From DATLFP01 sp035540955 (GTDB lineage: Bacteria; Actinomycetota; Acidimicrobiia; Acidimicrobiales; CADCSY01): 64,000 nucleotides of DNA. A model generated the notes under the pieces. It was given only the letters and a program-made list of their open reading frames with translations, was not told where the DNA came from and made no database searches. The position numbers and the translations under genes were made by a program. The stretch is taken from contig DATLFP010000058.1 of assembly GCA_035540955.1 (NCBI GenBank), positions 1 to 64,000 of the forward strand, given 5' to 3'. Of this stretch, positions 26,106-34,342 are shown piece after piece (position 1 is the stretch's first letter; the number at the start of each line of letters is the position of its first letter).

Positions 26106-27068
26106 TCAGGCCCGCAGGGCGCTCATCCGGTCGATGGTCTCCTCGGCGAGCCGGACGAACTGGCGCACGAGCTCGCCCGCGGGGACCAGCTCGTGGATGG
26201 CGCCGACGCCCTGGCCGGCGGGCATGAACTCCCGCTTCAGGTCGACCTCGGTCTCGGGCGGGGCGCCGAGGTGGTTGGCGCCGTCCTGCATCGACTGGAT
26301 GGCCTGCTGCGGGAAGGGCTTGAGAGCCGACGGGTCGTCCTCGAACTGCTGGGTGTAGTCGTTGCGCACCACCCGGCACGTCTTGCCGGTGAACGCCCGG
26401 GAGATCACGGTGCCGTCCTCGGGGATGGCGATCAGCGTCTCCTTGTAGCCCTTCACGCCCCACGCCTCGGGGGTGGCGATGAACCGCGTGCCGACCCAGA
26501 TGCCGTCGGCGCCGAGCGCCAGCGCCGCCGCCAGGTGGCGGCCATCGGTGATGCCGCCGGCGGCGACCACCGGCACCTTGTCACCGACGGCGTCGACGCA
26601 CCCGGGGACGAGGGGGAAGGTGGCGATCTGCCCGGTGTGGCCGCCGGCCTCGGTGCCCTGGGCCACGACGATGTCGCAGCCGGCGGCGACGGCCGACACC
26701 GCGTGCTTGACCTTCCCGCACATGCTGGCGACCAGCACGTTGTTGTCGTGGCAGAGCTCGACGACCTCGCGCGGCACGCCGAGGCCGGCCACGAAGACCC
26801 GGGCCCCCTCGTCGATCACGGCCTGGACCTGCCGCTCGACCTGGCCGGGCACCGCGGTGAGGAGGTCGACGCCGAAGGGCTTGGCGGTCTGCGCCTTCAC
26901 CTTGCGGATCTCCTCGACCATCGACTCGCCCATGGTGGACGCGCCGAGGGTCCCGAACCCGCCGGCCTCGGAGACCGCCGCGCACAGGTCGGCGTAGGAC
27001 ACCCCGCCCATGCCGGCGAGCATCACGGGGTGCTCGACCTCGAGGATGTCGGTCAGTCGGGTTCGCAT
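26106..27068 (-). CDS. Nitronate monooxygenase / NPD-type flavoprotein
   Basis: A 320-residue TIM-barrel FMN protein. 'EVEHPVMLAGMGGVSYADL' opens the barrel, AQGTEAGGHTG carries the conserved histidine region, and VVAAGGITDGRHLAAALALGADGIWVGTRF is the phosphate-binding end (described in parts here). This family oxidises nitronates with oxygen; many actinobacterial members are annotated 2-nitropropane dioxygenase. It begins 17 bases after the end of a thioesterase gene on the same strand, so it is probably co-transcribed with that gene and the GlsB-like gene. Confidence 0.88.
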   Translation of the reverse strand: MRTRLTDILEVEHPVMLAGMGGVSYADLCAAVSEAGGFGTLGASTMGESMVEEIRKVKAQTAKPFGVDLLTAVPGQVERQVQAVIDEGARVFVAGLGVPREVVELCHDNNVLVASMCGKVKHAVSAVAAGCDIVVAQGTEAGGHTGQIATFPLVPGCVDAVGDKVPVVAAGGITDGRHLAAALALGADGIWVGTRFIATPEAWGVKGYKETLIAIPEDGTVISRAFTGKTCRVVRNDYTQQFEDDPSALKPFPQQAIQSMQDGANHLGAPPETEVDLKREFMPAGQGVGAIHELVPAGELVRQFVRLAEETIDRMSALRA

Positions 27069-27084
27069 GCTGGGGCTCTGCTCT

Positions 27085-27513
27085 CTACTCGGTGATGCGG
27101 TAGGTCTGGACGGCCGACGCGACGACGCGGCCGTCGGCGTCGGTGGCTTCGATCTCGAGGAAGATCAGCTCGCGGGCGCGGCGCACGGTGCGGGCGGTGC
27201 ACAGCAGGTCGGACTGGCGGGCGGCGCCGACGTAGTTGACGGTCATGCTCACCGTCGACGCCTTCGAACCGCGGTCGAAGTCGTGGTTCGACCAGGCAGC
27301 CGCCGCGCCGGTCGTGTCGATCAGGGCGGCGACGACGCCGCCGTGGTACACGACGCCGTCGTTCGTGAGGTCCTCCCGGAACGGCAGCCGCATCCGCACG
27401 TGATCGGGCTCGTAGACCTCGAAGGTCATGCCCATCCGGCCGATGAAGGGCGTCTTCGGGAAGATCTCGGCGATGGCCGCCCGCTTGCGGACGTTCGGGT
27501 CGTCGTCGCTCAT
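27085..27513 (-). CDS. PaaI-type hotdog thioesterase
   Basis: A 142-residue single hotdog domain. 'VVYHGGVVAALIDTTGAAAAW' is the hallmark HGG segment and central helix, with the aspartate of ALIDTTG as likely catalytic acid; 'TVSMTVNYVGAAR' and 'RRARELIFLEIEATDADG' follow in the usual order. It would hydrolyse a small acyl- or aryl-CoA. Its ATG overlaps the TGA of the GlsB-like gene (ATGA). Part of a chain of overlapping frames from 27846 to 27085. Confidence 0.85.
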   Translation of the reverse strand: MSDDDPNVRKRAAIAEIFPKTPFIGRMGMTFEVYEPDHVRMRLPFREDLTNDGVVYHGGVVAALIDTTGAAAAWSNHDFDRGSKASTVSMTVNYVGAARQSDLLCTARTVRRARELIFLEIEATDADGRVVASAVQTYRITE

Positions 27514-27758
27514 CGGCGGTTGACCGCCCCGAAGAGGAGGAGCAGGAGCGATGCGCCGACGAACGCGAGCAGGAGCGACCAGAGGCTGAACTCGTTGACG
27601 CCCGTCTCGCCGGCGGCGTTGGCGATGGCGCCCCCGATGAGCGCGCCCGCGACACCGAGGGCGATCCGGGTGAGGCAGCCACTGCTCTGCGCGCCCGTGG
27701 CCTTCTCGGCGAGGAGCCCGGCCAGGAAGCCGAGCACGATCCAGGCGACGATGCTCAT
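27510..27758 (-). CDS. GlsB/YeaQ/YmgE-family small membrane protein
   Basis: An 82-residue protein with three hydrophobic segments: MSIVAWIVLGFLAGLLAE, IALGVAGALIGGAIANA and SLLLAFVGASLLLLLFG. The Gly-rich 'GxxxGxL..' pattern and size match the transglycosylase-associated (GlsB/YeaQ) family, usually linked to stress. No catalytic function is established. Both ends overlap neighbours by 4 bases: its ATG with a 10-residue mini-ORF, its TGA with the thioesterase. Confidence 0.85.
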   Translation of the reverse strand: MSIVAWIVLGFLAGLLAEKATGAQSSGCLTRIALGVAGALIGGAIANAAGETGVNEFSLWSLLLAFVGASLLLLLFGAVNRR

Positions 27759-27787
27759 GTAATCCGCTCTCGACGGTGCTGACTCAT
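27755..27787 (-). other. Ten-residue mini-ORF between repeat B and glsB-like gene
   Basis: MSQHRRERIT followed by a stop. Its ATG overlaps the TGA of the family B mini-ORF and its TGA overlaps the ATG of the GlsB-like gene, each as ATGA. It is too short to be judged by composition; its interest is that it keeps an unbroken chain of overlapping stop/start codons. Confidence 0.4.
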
Positions 27788-27846
27788 GCTGTCCGCTCTC
27801 GGCCTTCGGCCGGGCCGCTCGGGCCCCGCTCGCTGCGCTCGCTCAT
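27784..27846 (-). repeat. Repeat family B copy 2: bridging mini-ORF
   Basis: The ATG at 27846 overlaps the TGA of the flavoprotein gene. The frame encodes MSERSERGPSGPAEGRERTA and stops in an ATGA overlap with the next mini-ORF. The sequence and its GGCCTTCGGCC hairpin match 21553-21621 closely. The repeat begins at the stop codon in both places. Confidence 0.65.
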
Positions 27847-29063
27847 GGTGTCTCGACCCTAGACACGAACGCGCCATCACCGGCAAGGGAGTGCTCACGC
27901 CACCTGCCCGGGGTGGCGAGCACGGCGCGCGGGTAGTCCTCGAACAACCAGCGGGCGAAGTTGCGGCGCGTCCATGCGTTGGCCCCGGCCAGTCGGACGG
28001 CGGCACGGGTGCCCTTGCGATGCCGCAGCGCCCGGATGAGCAGGCGGGACAGGGCGGCATCGGCCACCAGCTCCCGGCGGGCCGCCCGCGCGTAGGCGGG
28101 TCCGGCGCCGGTGGCGCCGCGGGCGAGGATCGCCTCGGCCGCCAAGCGACCGGTGAGCAGGGCCTGTCCGATGCCCTCGCCGGTCATGGGGTCGGTGGCG
28201 GCGGCGGCGTCGCCCACCACGAGCACCCGGCCGCCGCCGGCCGAGAGCGTGGCGGCCTCGATGCGGGCGGGGATGGGCCAGGCCTTGTGCGCCGCCTCGG
28301 GCCGGGCGTCGGGCCCCAGGAACACCTGCACGTGCTCCCGTTGCAGGAGGTCGGGCCACAGCGCGCCCATGGCCTGGGTCGCCACCTTGCCGCCCCGCTG
28401 GATGCCGAAGCCGACGTTGGCTCGGCCGCCGGGGAGCGGGAACGACCACGCGTAGCCGGGGAGCAGGTCGGCCTCGAACCACACGGCCAGGTGGCGCGCT
28501 CCCGGTCCGGTCACCCCCGTGAAGTACTGCCGGAAGGCGTGCCACTCACCCAGGTAGCCGGGCTCGATCGCGCCCACCGCCTTGCGCAGCGGCGACCACA
28601 TCCCGTCGGCGGCGATGGCGTACCGGGCGGCGACGGGTCCGATGCCGGCGGCATGCACCACGACCCGCTCGGGGTCGACCTCGATCGCCTCGAAGCCGTG
28701 CCCGTCGGCCACCTTGGCGCCGGCGCTCCGCGCCAGGTCGACGAGGGCGGCGTCGAGCTCCATCCGGGGCACCACCGCGGCGTAGGTGCCCCGCTGGCGG
28801 GGGAGCGGGAACACGACCTCGCGACCCGACGGGCTGCGCACGACGACGTCGTCCACCACCTGCCAGCCGGGGAGGTCGGGGACGAAGCCGAGCGCCTCGA
28901 GCTCGCGGAGGGCCAGGGTGGTGAGCCCGTCGCCGCAGCACTTGTCGCGGGGGAAGACGGCCTTGTCCACGACGAGCACGTCGCGGCCGGCGCGCGCCAG
29001 CGGGACCGCCGCCGCCACCCCGGCCGGTCCGGCGCCCACGACCACCACGTCGACCGCCTGCAC
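27843..29063 (-). CDS. Geranylgeranyl reductase-family FAD oxidoreductase
   Basis: A 406-residue flavoprotein. DVVVVGAGPAGVAAAVPLA is the FAD dinucleotide motif at the N-terminus, RDKCCGDGLT is the family's conserved cysteine segment, and VLVVGDAAAATDPMTGEGIGQAL is the second FAD motif. Members reduce isoprenoid chains (menaquinone, geranylgeranyl lipids) or hydroxylate aromatics. The GTG at 29063 directly precedes the FAD motif. There is no quinone-synthesis gene beside it, so the substrate is open. It heads the overlap chain that runs down to the thioesterase. Confidence 0.88.
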   Translation of the reverse strand: MQAVDVVVVGAGPAGVAAAVPLARAGRDVLVVDKAVFPRDKCCGDGLTTLALRELEALGFVPDLPGWQVVDDVVVRSPSGREVVFPLPRQRGTYAAVVPRMELDAALVDLARSAGAKVADGHGFEAIEVDPERVVVHAAGIGPVAARYAIAADGMWSPLRKAVGAIEPGYLGEWHAFRQYFTGVTGPGARHLAVWFEADLLPGYAWSFPLPGGRANVGFGIQRGGKVATQAMGALWPDLLQREHVQVFLGPDARPEAAHKAWPIPARIEAATLSAGGGRVLVVGDAAAATDPMTGEGIGQALLTGRLAAEAILARGATGAGPAYARAARRELVADAALSRLLIRALRHRKGTRAAVRLAGANAWTRRNFARWLFEDYPRAVLATPGRWREHSLAGDGAFVSRVETP

Positions 29064-29100
29064 GGCGCCCGAGGCTAGAGCCGCCGGCCGTGCCCGCCCT

Positions 29101-29121
29101 TCTCGGCGCGCGGCGCCGAGA
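29101..29121 (-). terminator. Hairpin after VanW-like gene
   Basis: TCTCGGCGC and GCGCCGAGA form a perfect 9-bp stem with a GCG loop, 10 bases past the stop codon of the gene ending at 29131. A terminator is likely, as the next gene starts 38 bases further on. Confidence 0.65.
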
Positions 29122-29130
29122 CCGAGCGGC

Positions 29131-30885
29131 TCAGGTGTCCTCGGGCGACGGGTCGGGGTCGGGTGAGGGCTCGGGTTCGGGTTCCGGCTCGGGCGCGGTC
29201 GTCGTCGTCGTCGTGGGTGGCGGGCCGTCGCACCGCACTCCCTCGGCGGGGCGGTACACGGCGTGCACCCGGTCGGTCTCGGTGCGCCCGTCGCGGTAGG
29301 TGCGGGTGCGGGTGGTCGTGACCCGCTTGCACCCGGCCTGACCGACGGGAGCCTCGGACTGCGCCGTCTGCTCGCCCTTGGCGTAGGTGGTCGAGTAGAG
29401 CGTGACGGTGATCGTGGTCCCCGTGTAGGTGGGCCAGACGAGCACGCCGTGGGGCGTCGAGTTCCTGAGGACGAGGTCGGGCTTGGGGAACGACAGCGTC
29501 GCCTCGCGGCCATAGGGATACCGAGAGATGTAGATCGAGTGCGACTGGTACTCGACGAAGTCGAGACCACCGAAGAAGGCGGCGTTGAAGAGCGTCGTGG
29601 CGAACTGGGAGATCCCGCCTCCGATGCTCGTCTCGAACACGCCGTTCTGGATGACGCCGCCCTCGACGAAGCCCCGCTCGGCGGTGCGCCGCCCCACGAA
29701 CTCGTTCACCGAGAACTGCGCGCCCGGGCGGATCACCACACCGCGGACGATGTCGGCGATGCGATGGATGTTGGTGACCCGGCCCTGGCAGCAGTCGTGG
29801 CGGGTGGTGAAGCTCCCGATCTCCTCCACGATGCCGAGCGCTTCGAGCGCGGCGGTGGACTGGTCGGGCTCGAGCTCGGTGAGCGGGAGGGTGACGGGCC
29901 CCGCGTTGCCGGCCTTCACCGCACCGAGCAGGTAGCCGACGGCCGTCTCGTCGCAGCACGTCCGGCCCGGCTCGCCGGGGATGATCCTCGGGCGACCGCC
30001 CTCGACGGTGAACCGCGCGTTCTGCGGGCTGGTGCCGACATCCCCGAGGAGGTCGCGCAGGTCGGCGAGCACGCGGTCGCCGTCGAGGCGGAGCTCGAGG
30101 CCCTCGGGCCCGGCGTCGGAACGCAGCCACGTTCGCACCGTCCCGGGCGGGATGCTGACGTCCTTGCCGCCGGCGGACACCGCGAGGGATGACGCCGTGA
30201 GCTCCTCGGCCGTGCGGGCGAGCGCTTCCGCGTCCTCGCGACTGAACCGGGGTTGGATCGTCGTGGGCGCCACCTCGACGACGATCGGGAGCCGGCCGTC
30301 GGCGCCGGCGGACTCGATGGCGTCGGCCACCTCGGCGGCGTCGAGCCCCTCGCCGGCCTCGCCCAGCACCACCGCGATCTCGCCCGAGTCGCCGACGATG
30401 CCCGGCTCCCGCGGCTCGCGCCGGGCGGTGGGATCCTCGGCGCCCACGAAGAACCGGACCTTGTCGCGGTCGACGTCGACGACGACCCCGGCCTCCCGGG
30501 CGCCGACGAGGGAGCGCAGCCAGCGGAGGGGCCGCATCGGGAGGGCGTCGCGCCGTCCGGCCGCCAGGGCCCGCTCGACGGTGCCCTCGACGTCGAGGGC
30601 GAGCCCCAGATCGGCGGCCGCCGCCTCGAGCTCGCCGTCGGGCGTGACGATCATCACCGTCGCCTCGGCGTAGCGCCCGGCGACCTCCTCCACGGCGGTG
30701 GTGAGGGCGTCGCCGCCGAGCCCGCCGACCCGATGTCCGGCCACCTCGACGTTGCGGAGGGCCTCACCATCGTGGGCGCGGGCGTCGAGGATCCACGCGG
30801 TGACGAGGAGGGCGAGGACCGCGAGGGGGATCCCGGCGAGGAGCAGTCGGCGTCTCAAGAGCGCCAAGTCTGCCGACTGGAGCAA
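29131..30885 (-). CDS. VanW-family protein with membrane anchor and acidic Pro-rich tail
   Basis: A 584-residue envelope protein. A membrane helix lies at about 11-32 (LLLAGIPLAVLALLVTAWIL); the middle contains two repeats of the peptidoglycan-binding type found with VanW. The VanW domain begins near 'IGSFTTRHDCCQGRVTNIHR' and includes RPGAQFSVNEFVG and GGGISQFATTLFNAAF. The C-terminus is Thr-rich, then E-P/D-P repeats. Two Cys-Cys pairs (TCCDE, HDCCQG) may form disulfides outside the cell. VanW function is unresolved (first seen beside vancomycin-resistance genes). The start is TTG at 30885, with another TTG at 30867. Confidence 0.85.
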   Translation of the reverse strand: MLQSADLALLRRRLLLAGIPLAVLALLVTAWILDARAHDGEALRNVEVAGHRVGGLGGDALTTAVEEVAGRYAEATVMIVTPDGELEAAAADLGLALDVEGTVERALAAGRRDALPMRPLRWLRSLVGAREAGVVVDVDRDKVRFFVGAEDPTARREPREPGIVGDSGEIAVVLGEAGEGLDAAEVADAIESAGADGRLPIVVEVAPTTIQPRFSREDAEALARTAEELTASSLAVSAGGKDVSIPPGTVRTWLRSDAGPEGLELRLDGDRVLADLRDLLGDVGTSPQNARFTVEGGRPRIIPGEPGRTCCDETAVGYLLGAVKAGNAGPVTLPLTELEPDQSTAALEALGIVEEIGSFTTRHDCCQGRVTNIHRIADIVRGVVIRPGAQFSVNEFVGRRTAERGFVEGGVIQNGVFETSIGGGISQFATTLFNAAFFGGLDFVEYQSHSIYISRYPYGREATLSFPKPDLVLRNSTPHGVLVWPTYTGTTITVTLYSTTYAKGEQTAQSEAPVGQAGCKRVTTTRTRTYRDGRTETDRVHAVYRPAEGVRCDGPPPTTTTTTAPEPEPEPEPSPDPDPSPEDT

Positions 30886-30893
30886 GATGTTCC

Positions 30894-31736
30894 ATGCCCA
30901 TCAACCCGGATGCCGTCGGAGCCGAAGCCGGACCGGTGGAGCGGTCGTGGACCTCCAAGGACGCGCTGCTCTACGCGGTCGGGGTGGGCGCCGGCACCAG
31001 CGAGCTCCCGTTCACCACCGAGAACAGCAAGGGGATCACCCAGCAGGTGCTGCCCACGTTCGCGGTGATCGCCGGCGCCGGCGCGCCCGCCATGGCCGCC
31101 GCCGGCGACATCGACTTCACCCAGCTGGTCCACGGCGAGCAGGCCTTCGAGCTGGCGGGCCCCATCCCCGTCGAGGGGACGGTGAGCACCACGTCCCGTA
31201 TCACCGGCATCTACGACAAGGGCAAGGGAGCGGTGATCGCCACCGAGTCGACCTCGGTCGATGCCAAGACCGCTGAGCCCCGGTTCACGACCCGCTCCTC
31301 GGTGTACATCCGCGGCGCCGGCGGGTTCGGCGGCGACCGGGGCCCGTCGGGCGGCGGCAACGAGCCGCCCGACCGGACACCCGATGTCGAGATCAGCTAC
31401 CAGACGCTGCCCGACCAGGCCCTCGTGTACCGGCTGTCCGGCGACCGCAACCCGCTGCACTCCGATCCCGAGTTCGCCAAGCTCGCCGGGTTCGACCGTC
31501 CGATCCTCCATGGCCTCTGCACCTACGGGTTCACCGGCCGCGCCCTCCTGCACGGGCTGTGCGACGGCGATCCGGCGCGGTTCCGGAGCATGGCCGGGCG
31601 GTTCTCATCGCCCGTCTTCCCGGGCGACGAGCTGACCGTCTCGATGTGGCGCGTGGGTGACGGCGAAGCCGTGTTCACCACCCGCACCCAGACCGGCCAG
31701 GTGGTCATCACCGACGGCAGGATGACCTACCGGTAG
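30894..31736 (+). CDS. MaoC-like (R)-hydratase / MFE-2 hydratase type
   Basis: A 280-residue double-hotdog hydratase. The hydratase-2 motif YRLSGDRNPLHSDPEFA (179-195) gives the catalytic Asp184 and His189; 'FDRPILHGLCTYG' follows. This family hydrates trans-2-enoyl-CoA to (R)-3-hydroxyacyl-CoA. With the SDR at 18968 it would give both activities of the eukaryotic-type multifunctional enzyme on separate chains. It diverges from the VanW gene with only 8 bases between start codons as called, so one of the two starts may be further inside. Confidence 0.88.
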   Translation: MPINPDAVGAEAGPVERSWTSKDALLYAVGVGAGTSELPFTTENSKGITQQVLPTFAVIAGAGAPAMAAAGDIDFTQLVHGEQAFELAGPIPVEGTVSTTSRITGIYDKGKGAVIATESTSVDAKTAEPRFTTRSSVYIRGAGGFGGDRGPSGGGNEPPDRTPDVEISYQTLPDQALVYRLSGDRNPLHSDPEFAKLAGFDRPILHGLCTYGFTGRALLHGLCDGDPARFRSMAGRFSSPVFPGDELTVSMWRVGDGEAVFTTRTQTGQVVITDGRMTYR

Positions 31737-31738
31737 AA

Positions 31739-31848
31739 GCGCAACGAGCCAAGGGCGCGCAGCCGCAGGGCCGGACGGCAGTCCGGCAGTCGGAGCGGCA
31801 AGCCGATCGCGAGCGCAACGAGCCGCGCGCGCAGAGCGGAGACGATCA
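31739..31848 (-). repeat. Stop-anchored repeat family C, long copy
   Basis: On the minus strand, from the nucS stop: TGATCGTCTCCGCTCTGCGC, then GGCTTGCCGCTC and GACTGCCGTCCGGCCCTGCGG. The same blocks follow the cysN stop at 41286-41383 in the same order. The copy fills the gap between the convergent maoC-like and nucS genes. GCCGGACGGC-type palindromes inside could fold. Confidence 0.65.
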
Positions 31849-32505
31849 GAAAAGCGAGAGGACGTTCGACTCGATGCCGCGGAGGGCGTCGTAGTCGACC
31901 TCGACGCACTCGATGCCCCGGGCGGCGGCCAGCACCCGGGCCTGGGGCTTGATCTGCTGGGCCGCGAAGATGCCCCGGACCGGGGACAGCGCCGGGTCGA
32001 GCTCCATGCGCTCGAGGTAGCGCACGAGCTGCTCGACCCCGGCGATCTCGCCGACCCGCTTGACCTCCACCGCCACGCACGCGCCCGCCTCGTCACGGCA
32101 CAGCAGGTCGACCGGCCCGATGTCGGTGAAGTGCTCCCGCTTCACCAGCCGGAGGCCGTGTGCCAGCACCTCGGGGTTGGCCGCCAGCAGCTCCTGCAGG
32201 TGGGCCTCGACGCCGTCCTTGCGCAGCCCCGGGTCCTCGCCGAGCTCATGCGAGAGGTCGGTGTGGATCTCCTCGATCGTGATCGTGAGCGTCTCGCCCT
32301 TCGGCGAGGAGACGAGCCACCGGCCCTCCTCCTCGACGATCCGGCACGGCGGGTTCATCCAGTTGAGCGGCTTGAAGGCGCGGTCGTCGCAGTGGATCGA
32401 GATCGACCCGTCGGCCTTCACCATGAGGAGCCGGGTCGCCATGGGCAGGTGGGCGGTGAGCCGCCCGGCGTAGTCGACCGAGCAGGTGGCGATGACGAGC
32501 CGCAT
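31846..32505 (-). CDS. nucS: Mismatch-specific endonuclease NucS (EndoMS)
   Basis: A 219-residue protein starting MRLVIATCSVDYAGRLTAHL, the family's signature N-terminus (DNA-binding beta domain), with KPLNWMNPPC. The C-terminal RecB-like nuclease domain has GPVDLLC (D133) and VAVEVKRVG (E147, K149). NucS cuts both strands at mismatches and replaces MutS/MutL in actinobacteria and archaea. The C-terminal NVLSLF resembles the short clamp-binding peptide known in NucS. It stands alone, convergent with the maoC-like gene across repeat family C. Confidence 0.95.
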   Translation of the reverse strand: MRLVIATCSVDYAGRLTAHLPMATRLLMVKADGSISIHCDDRAFKPLNWMNPPCRIVEEEGRWLVSSPKGETLTITIEEIHTDLSHELGEDPGLRKDGVEAHLQELLAANPEVLAHGLRLVKREHFTDIGPVDLLCRDEAGACVAVEVKRVGEIAGVEQLVRYLERMELDPALSPVRGIFAAQQIKPQARVLAAARGIECVEVDYDALRGIESNVLSLF

Positions 32506-32599
32506 CGCGCGCGACGGTACCGACTTCGCGCCGCGGCGCCCGGCGACCCGTTCCTCGCTACGTTGCTCGGATCAGGTAGGCGGAGCTCCGGGGGGTTGC

Positions 32600-34342
32600 A
32601 TGGTCGAGCTGGATCAGCCGTGGGTCGTGGACAACCGACCCAGTGAGCGGTTCCGCATCTACACGCGGGCGAACGTCGGCGAGGTGTTCCCCGATCCCGT
32701 CACCCCGCTGTCCTGGACGGTGGCCGGCGCGAAGTACGGCGAGGCCGGCTGGCGCGACGCGCTCGAGCGCTTCGGTGCCGTCACGCACGCCGAGTTCGAT
32801 CCCGACAACCTCGAGGTCATGGGCGTGTTCGGGGGGTACTGCTACCTGAACGTGTCGGTCTCCCGGCTGATGGGGGTGCGCACGCCAGGGCTCACGTGGG
32901 AGGCGATCGACTACTCGCTGTTCGGGGTGCAGCCCGGCATCCCGCCCTACGAACCGGCGGACGGCGACGAGAGCGACGAGCGGTCGGCGGCGTGCGGCGC
33001 CACCCTGCAGTGGATCCTCACCACCGAGTCGCTGCCCGAGCTGGTCGAGCACCAGCAGGCCATCGCCGAGCTGCGGGCCGAGCGCCCGGACCTCACGACG
33101 CTGCCGGACGCCGCGCTCGTCGACCGCCTGCGCGACCTGATGGGCACCTGGTTCCGCACGCTGTTCGGCGAGCACCTCTTCATCACCTACTGCTCGACGG
33201 TGCCGGCGGGGATCATCGCCCAGGTGTGCCAGGCGGTCGGCGATCCCACCCTCGCCAACCGGCTCATCGCCGGCATCGGCGGGGTCGACTCGGCGGCGCC
33301 GTCATGGGCCATGTGGGAGCTGGGCCGGATGGCGGCGGCGTCACCGGCGATCACCGCCCAGTTCGAGGCGGGGACCGGCGATCTCGTCGAGCGGCTGCGG
33401 GCCAGCGACGACCCCGAGGAGCAGCGGTTCGTCGCCGCCTTCGACGACTTCCTCTACGAGTTCGGCTCCCGGGGCCCCAACGAGTGGGAGATGCGGTCGC
33501 CGACGTGGGAGACCCGGCCCGGTCTCGCGCTCGGCGCCATCGACCGGATGCGGCTCACCAGCGAGATCGACGCCCCGCAGAAGCACCACGAGGCGATGGC
33601 CGCCGACCGGGAGGCGCTCGTGGCCCACATCGGTGAGCAGCTGGCGGGCGATCCCGAGACGCAGGGCCAGTTCCTCGCCGCCGTGCGCGCCGCCGGGGTG
33701 TTCCTCGCCGGCCGGGAGCGCACCAAGACGACGATCATCCGGCTGACGCACGAGGCCCGGATGGCGATGCGCGAGCTCGGTCGGCGGATGGTCGAGGCCG
33801 GTCACTTCGACGACATCAACGACTTCGGGATGATCCGCGACGACGAGTACGACGCGTTCCTAGCCGATCCGGCGTCGTTCACCGGGACCATCCGCGAACG
33901 CAAGGCGTGGTACGCCGAGCTGGCGGCACTCGAGCCGCCGTTCGTGGTCACCACCGGCAACATCCCGCCGGCCTCGACGTGGGCGCGTCGCGACGCGGAC
34001 CGCCACGACCTCGCGCAGCCCGGAGACGTGCTCGAGGGGCTGCCCGGGTGCCCAGGTGTGGCCACGGGCCGGGCGCGGGTGATCCTCGACAGCAACGACC
34101 CGACGGCGCTCGAGCCCGGCGACGTGCTCGTCGCCCCCATCACCGACCCGTCCTGGACACCGCTGTTCGTCCCCGCGGCGGCCGTCGTCGTCGACGTCGG
34201 CGCCCAGATCAGCCACGCCATCATCGTCAGCCGGGAGCTGGGCATCCCGTGCGTGGTGTCGGTGACCGGTGGTACCAAGCGGATCCCCGACGGTGCGACG
34301 GTCACCGTCGACGGCACGAAGGGCACGGTGACGGTCCTGTGA
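32600..34342 (+). CDS. PEP-utilizer-like protein without ATP-grasp domain, copy 1
   Basis: A 580-residue protein. The N-terminus (FRIYTRANVGEVFPDPVTPL) and the helical middle resemble the central part of rifampin phosphotransferase and PEP-synthase-like proteins. The last 90 residues are the swivelling phosphohistidine domain: PGCPGVATGRARVIL, then GAQISHAIIVSRELGIPCVV with His539. The ATP-grasp domain that phosphorylates this histidine in complete enzymes is missing, as is the PEP-binding barrel. The ATG at 32600 has a GGGGGGT ribosome site. A close paralogue follows with a GTGA overlap. Substrate and phosphate donor are unknown. Confidence 0.8.
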   Translation: MVELDQPWVVDNRPSERFRIYTRANVGEVFPDPVTPLSWTVAGAKYGEAGWRDALERFGAVTHAEFDPDNLEVMGVFGGYCYLNVSVSRLMGVRTPGLTWEAIDYSLFGVQPGIPPYEPADGDESDERSAACGATLQWILTTESLPELVEHQQAIAELRAERPDLTTLPDAALVDRLRDLMGTWFRTLFGEHLFITYCSTVPAGIIAQVCQAVGDPTLANRLIAGIGGVDSAAPSWAMWELGRMAAASPAITAQFEAGTGDLVERLRASDDPEEQRFVAAFDDFLYEFGSRGPNEWEMRSPTWETRPGLALGAIDRMRLTSEIDAPQKHHEAMAADREALVAHIGEQLAGDPETQGQFLAAVRAAGVFLAGRERTKTTIIRLTHEARMAMRELGRRMVEAGHFDDINDFGMIRDDEYDAFLADPASFTGTIRERKAWYAELAALEPPFVVTTGNIPPASTWARRDADRHDLAQPGDVLEGLPGCPGVATGRARVILDSNDPTALEPGDVLVAPITDPSWTPLFVPAAAVVVDVGAQISHAIIVSRELGIPCVVSVTGGTKRIPDGATVTVDGTKGTVTVL

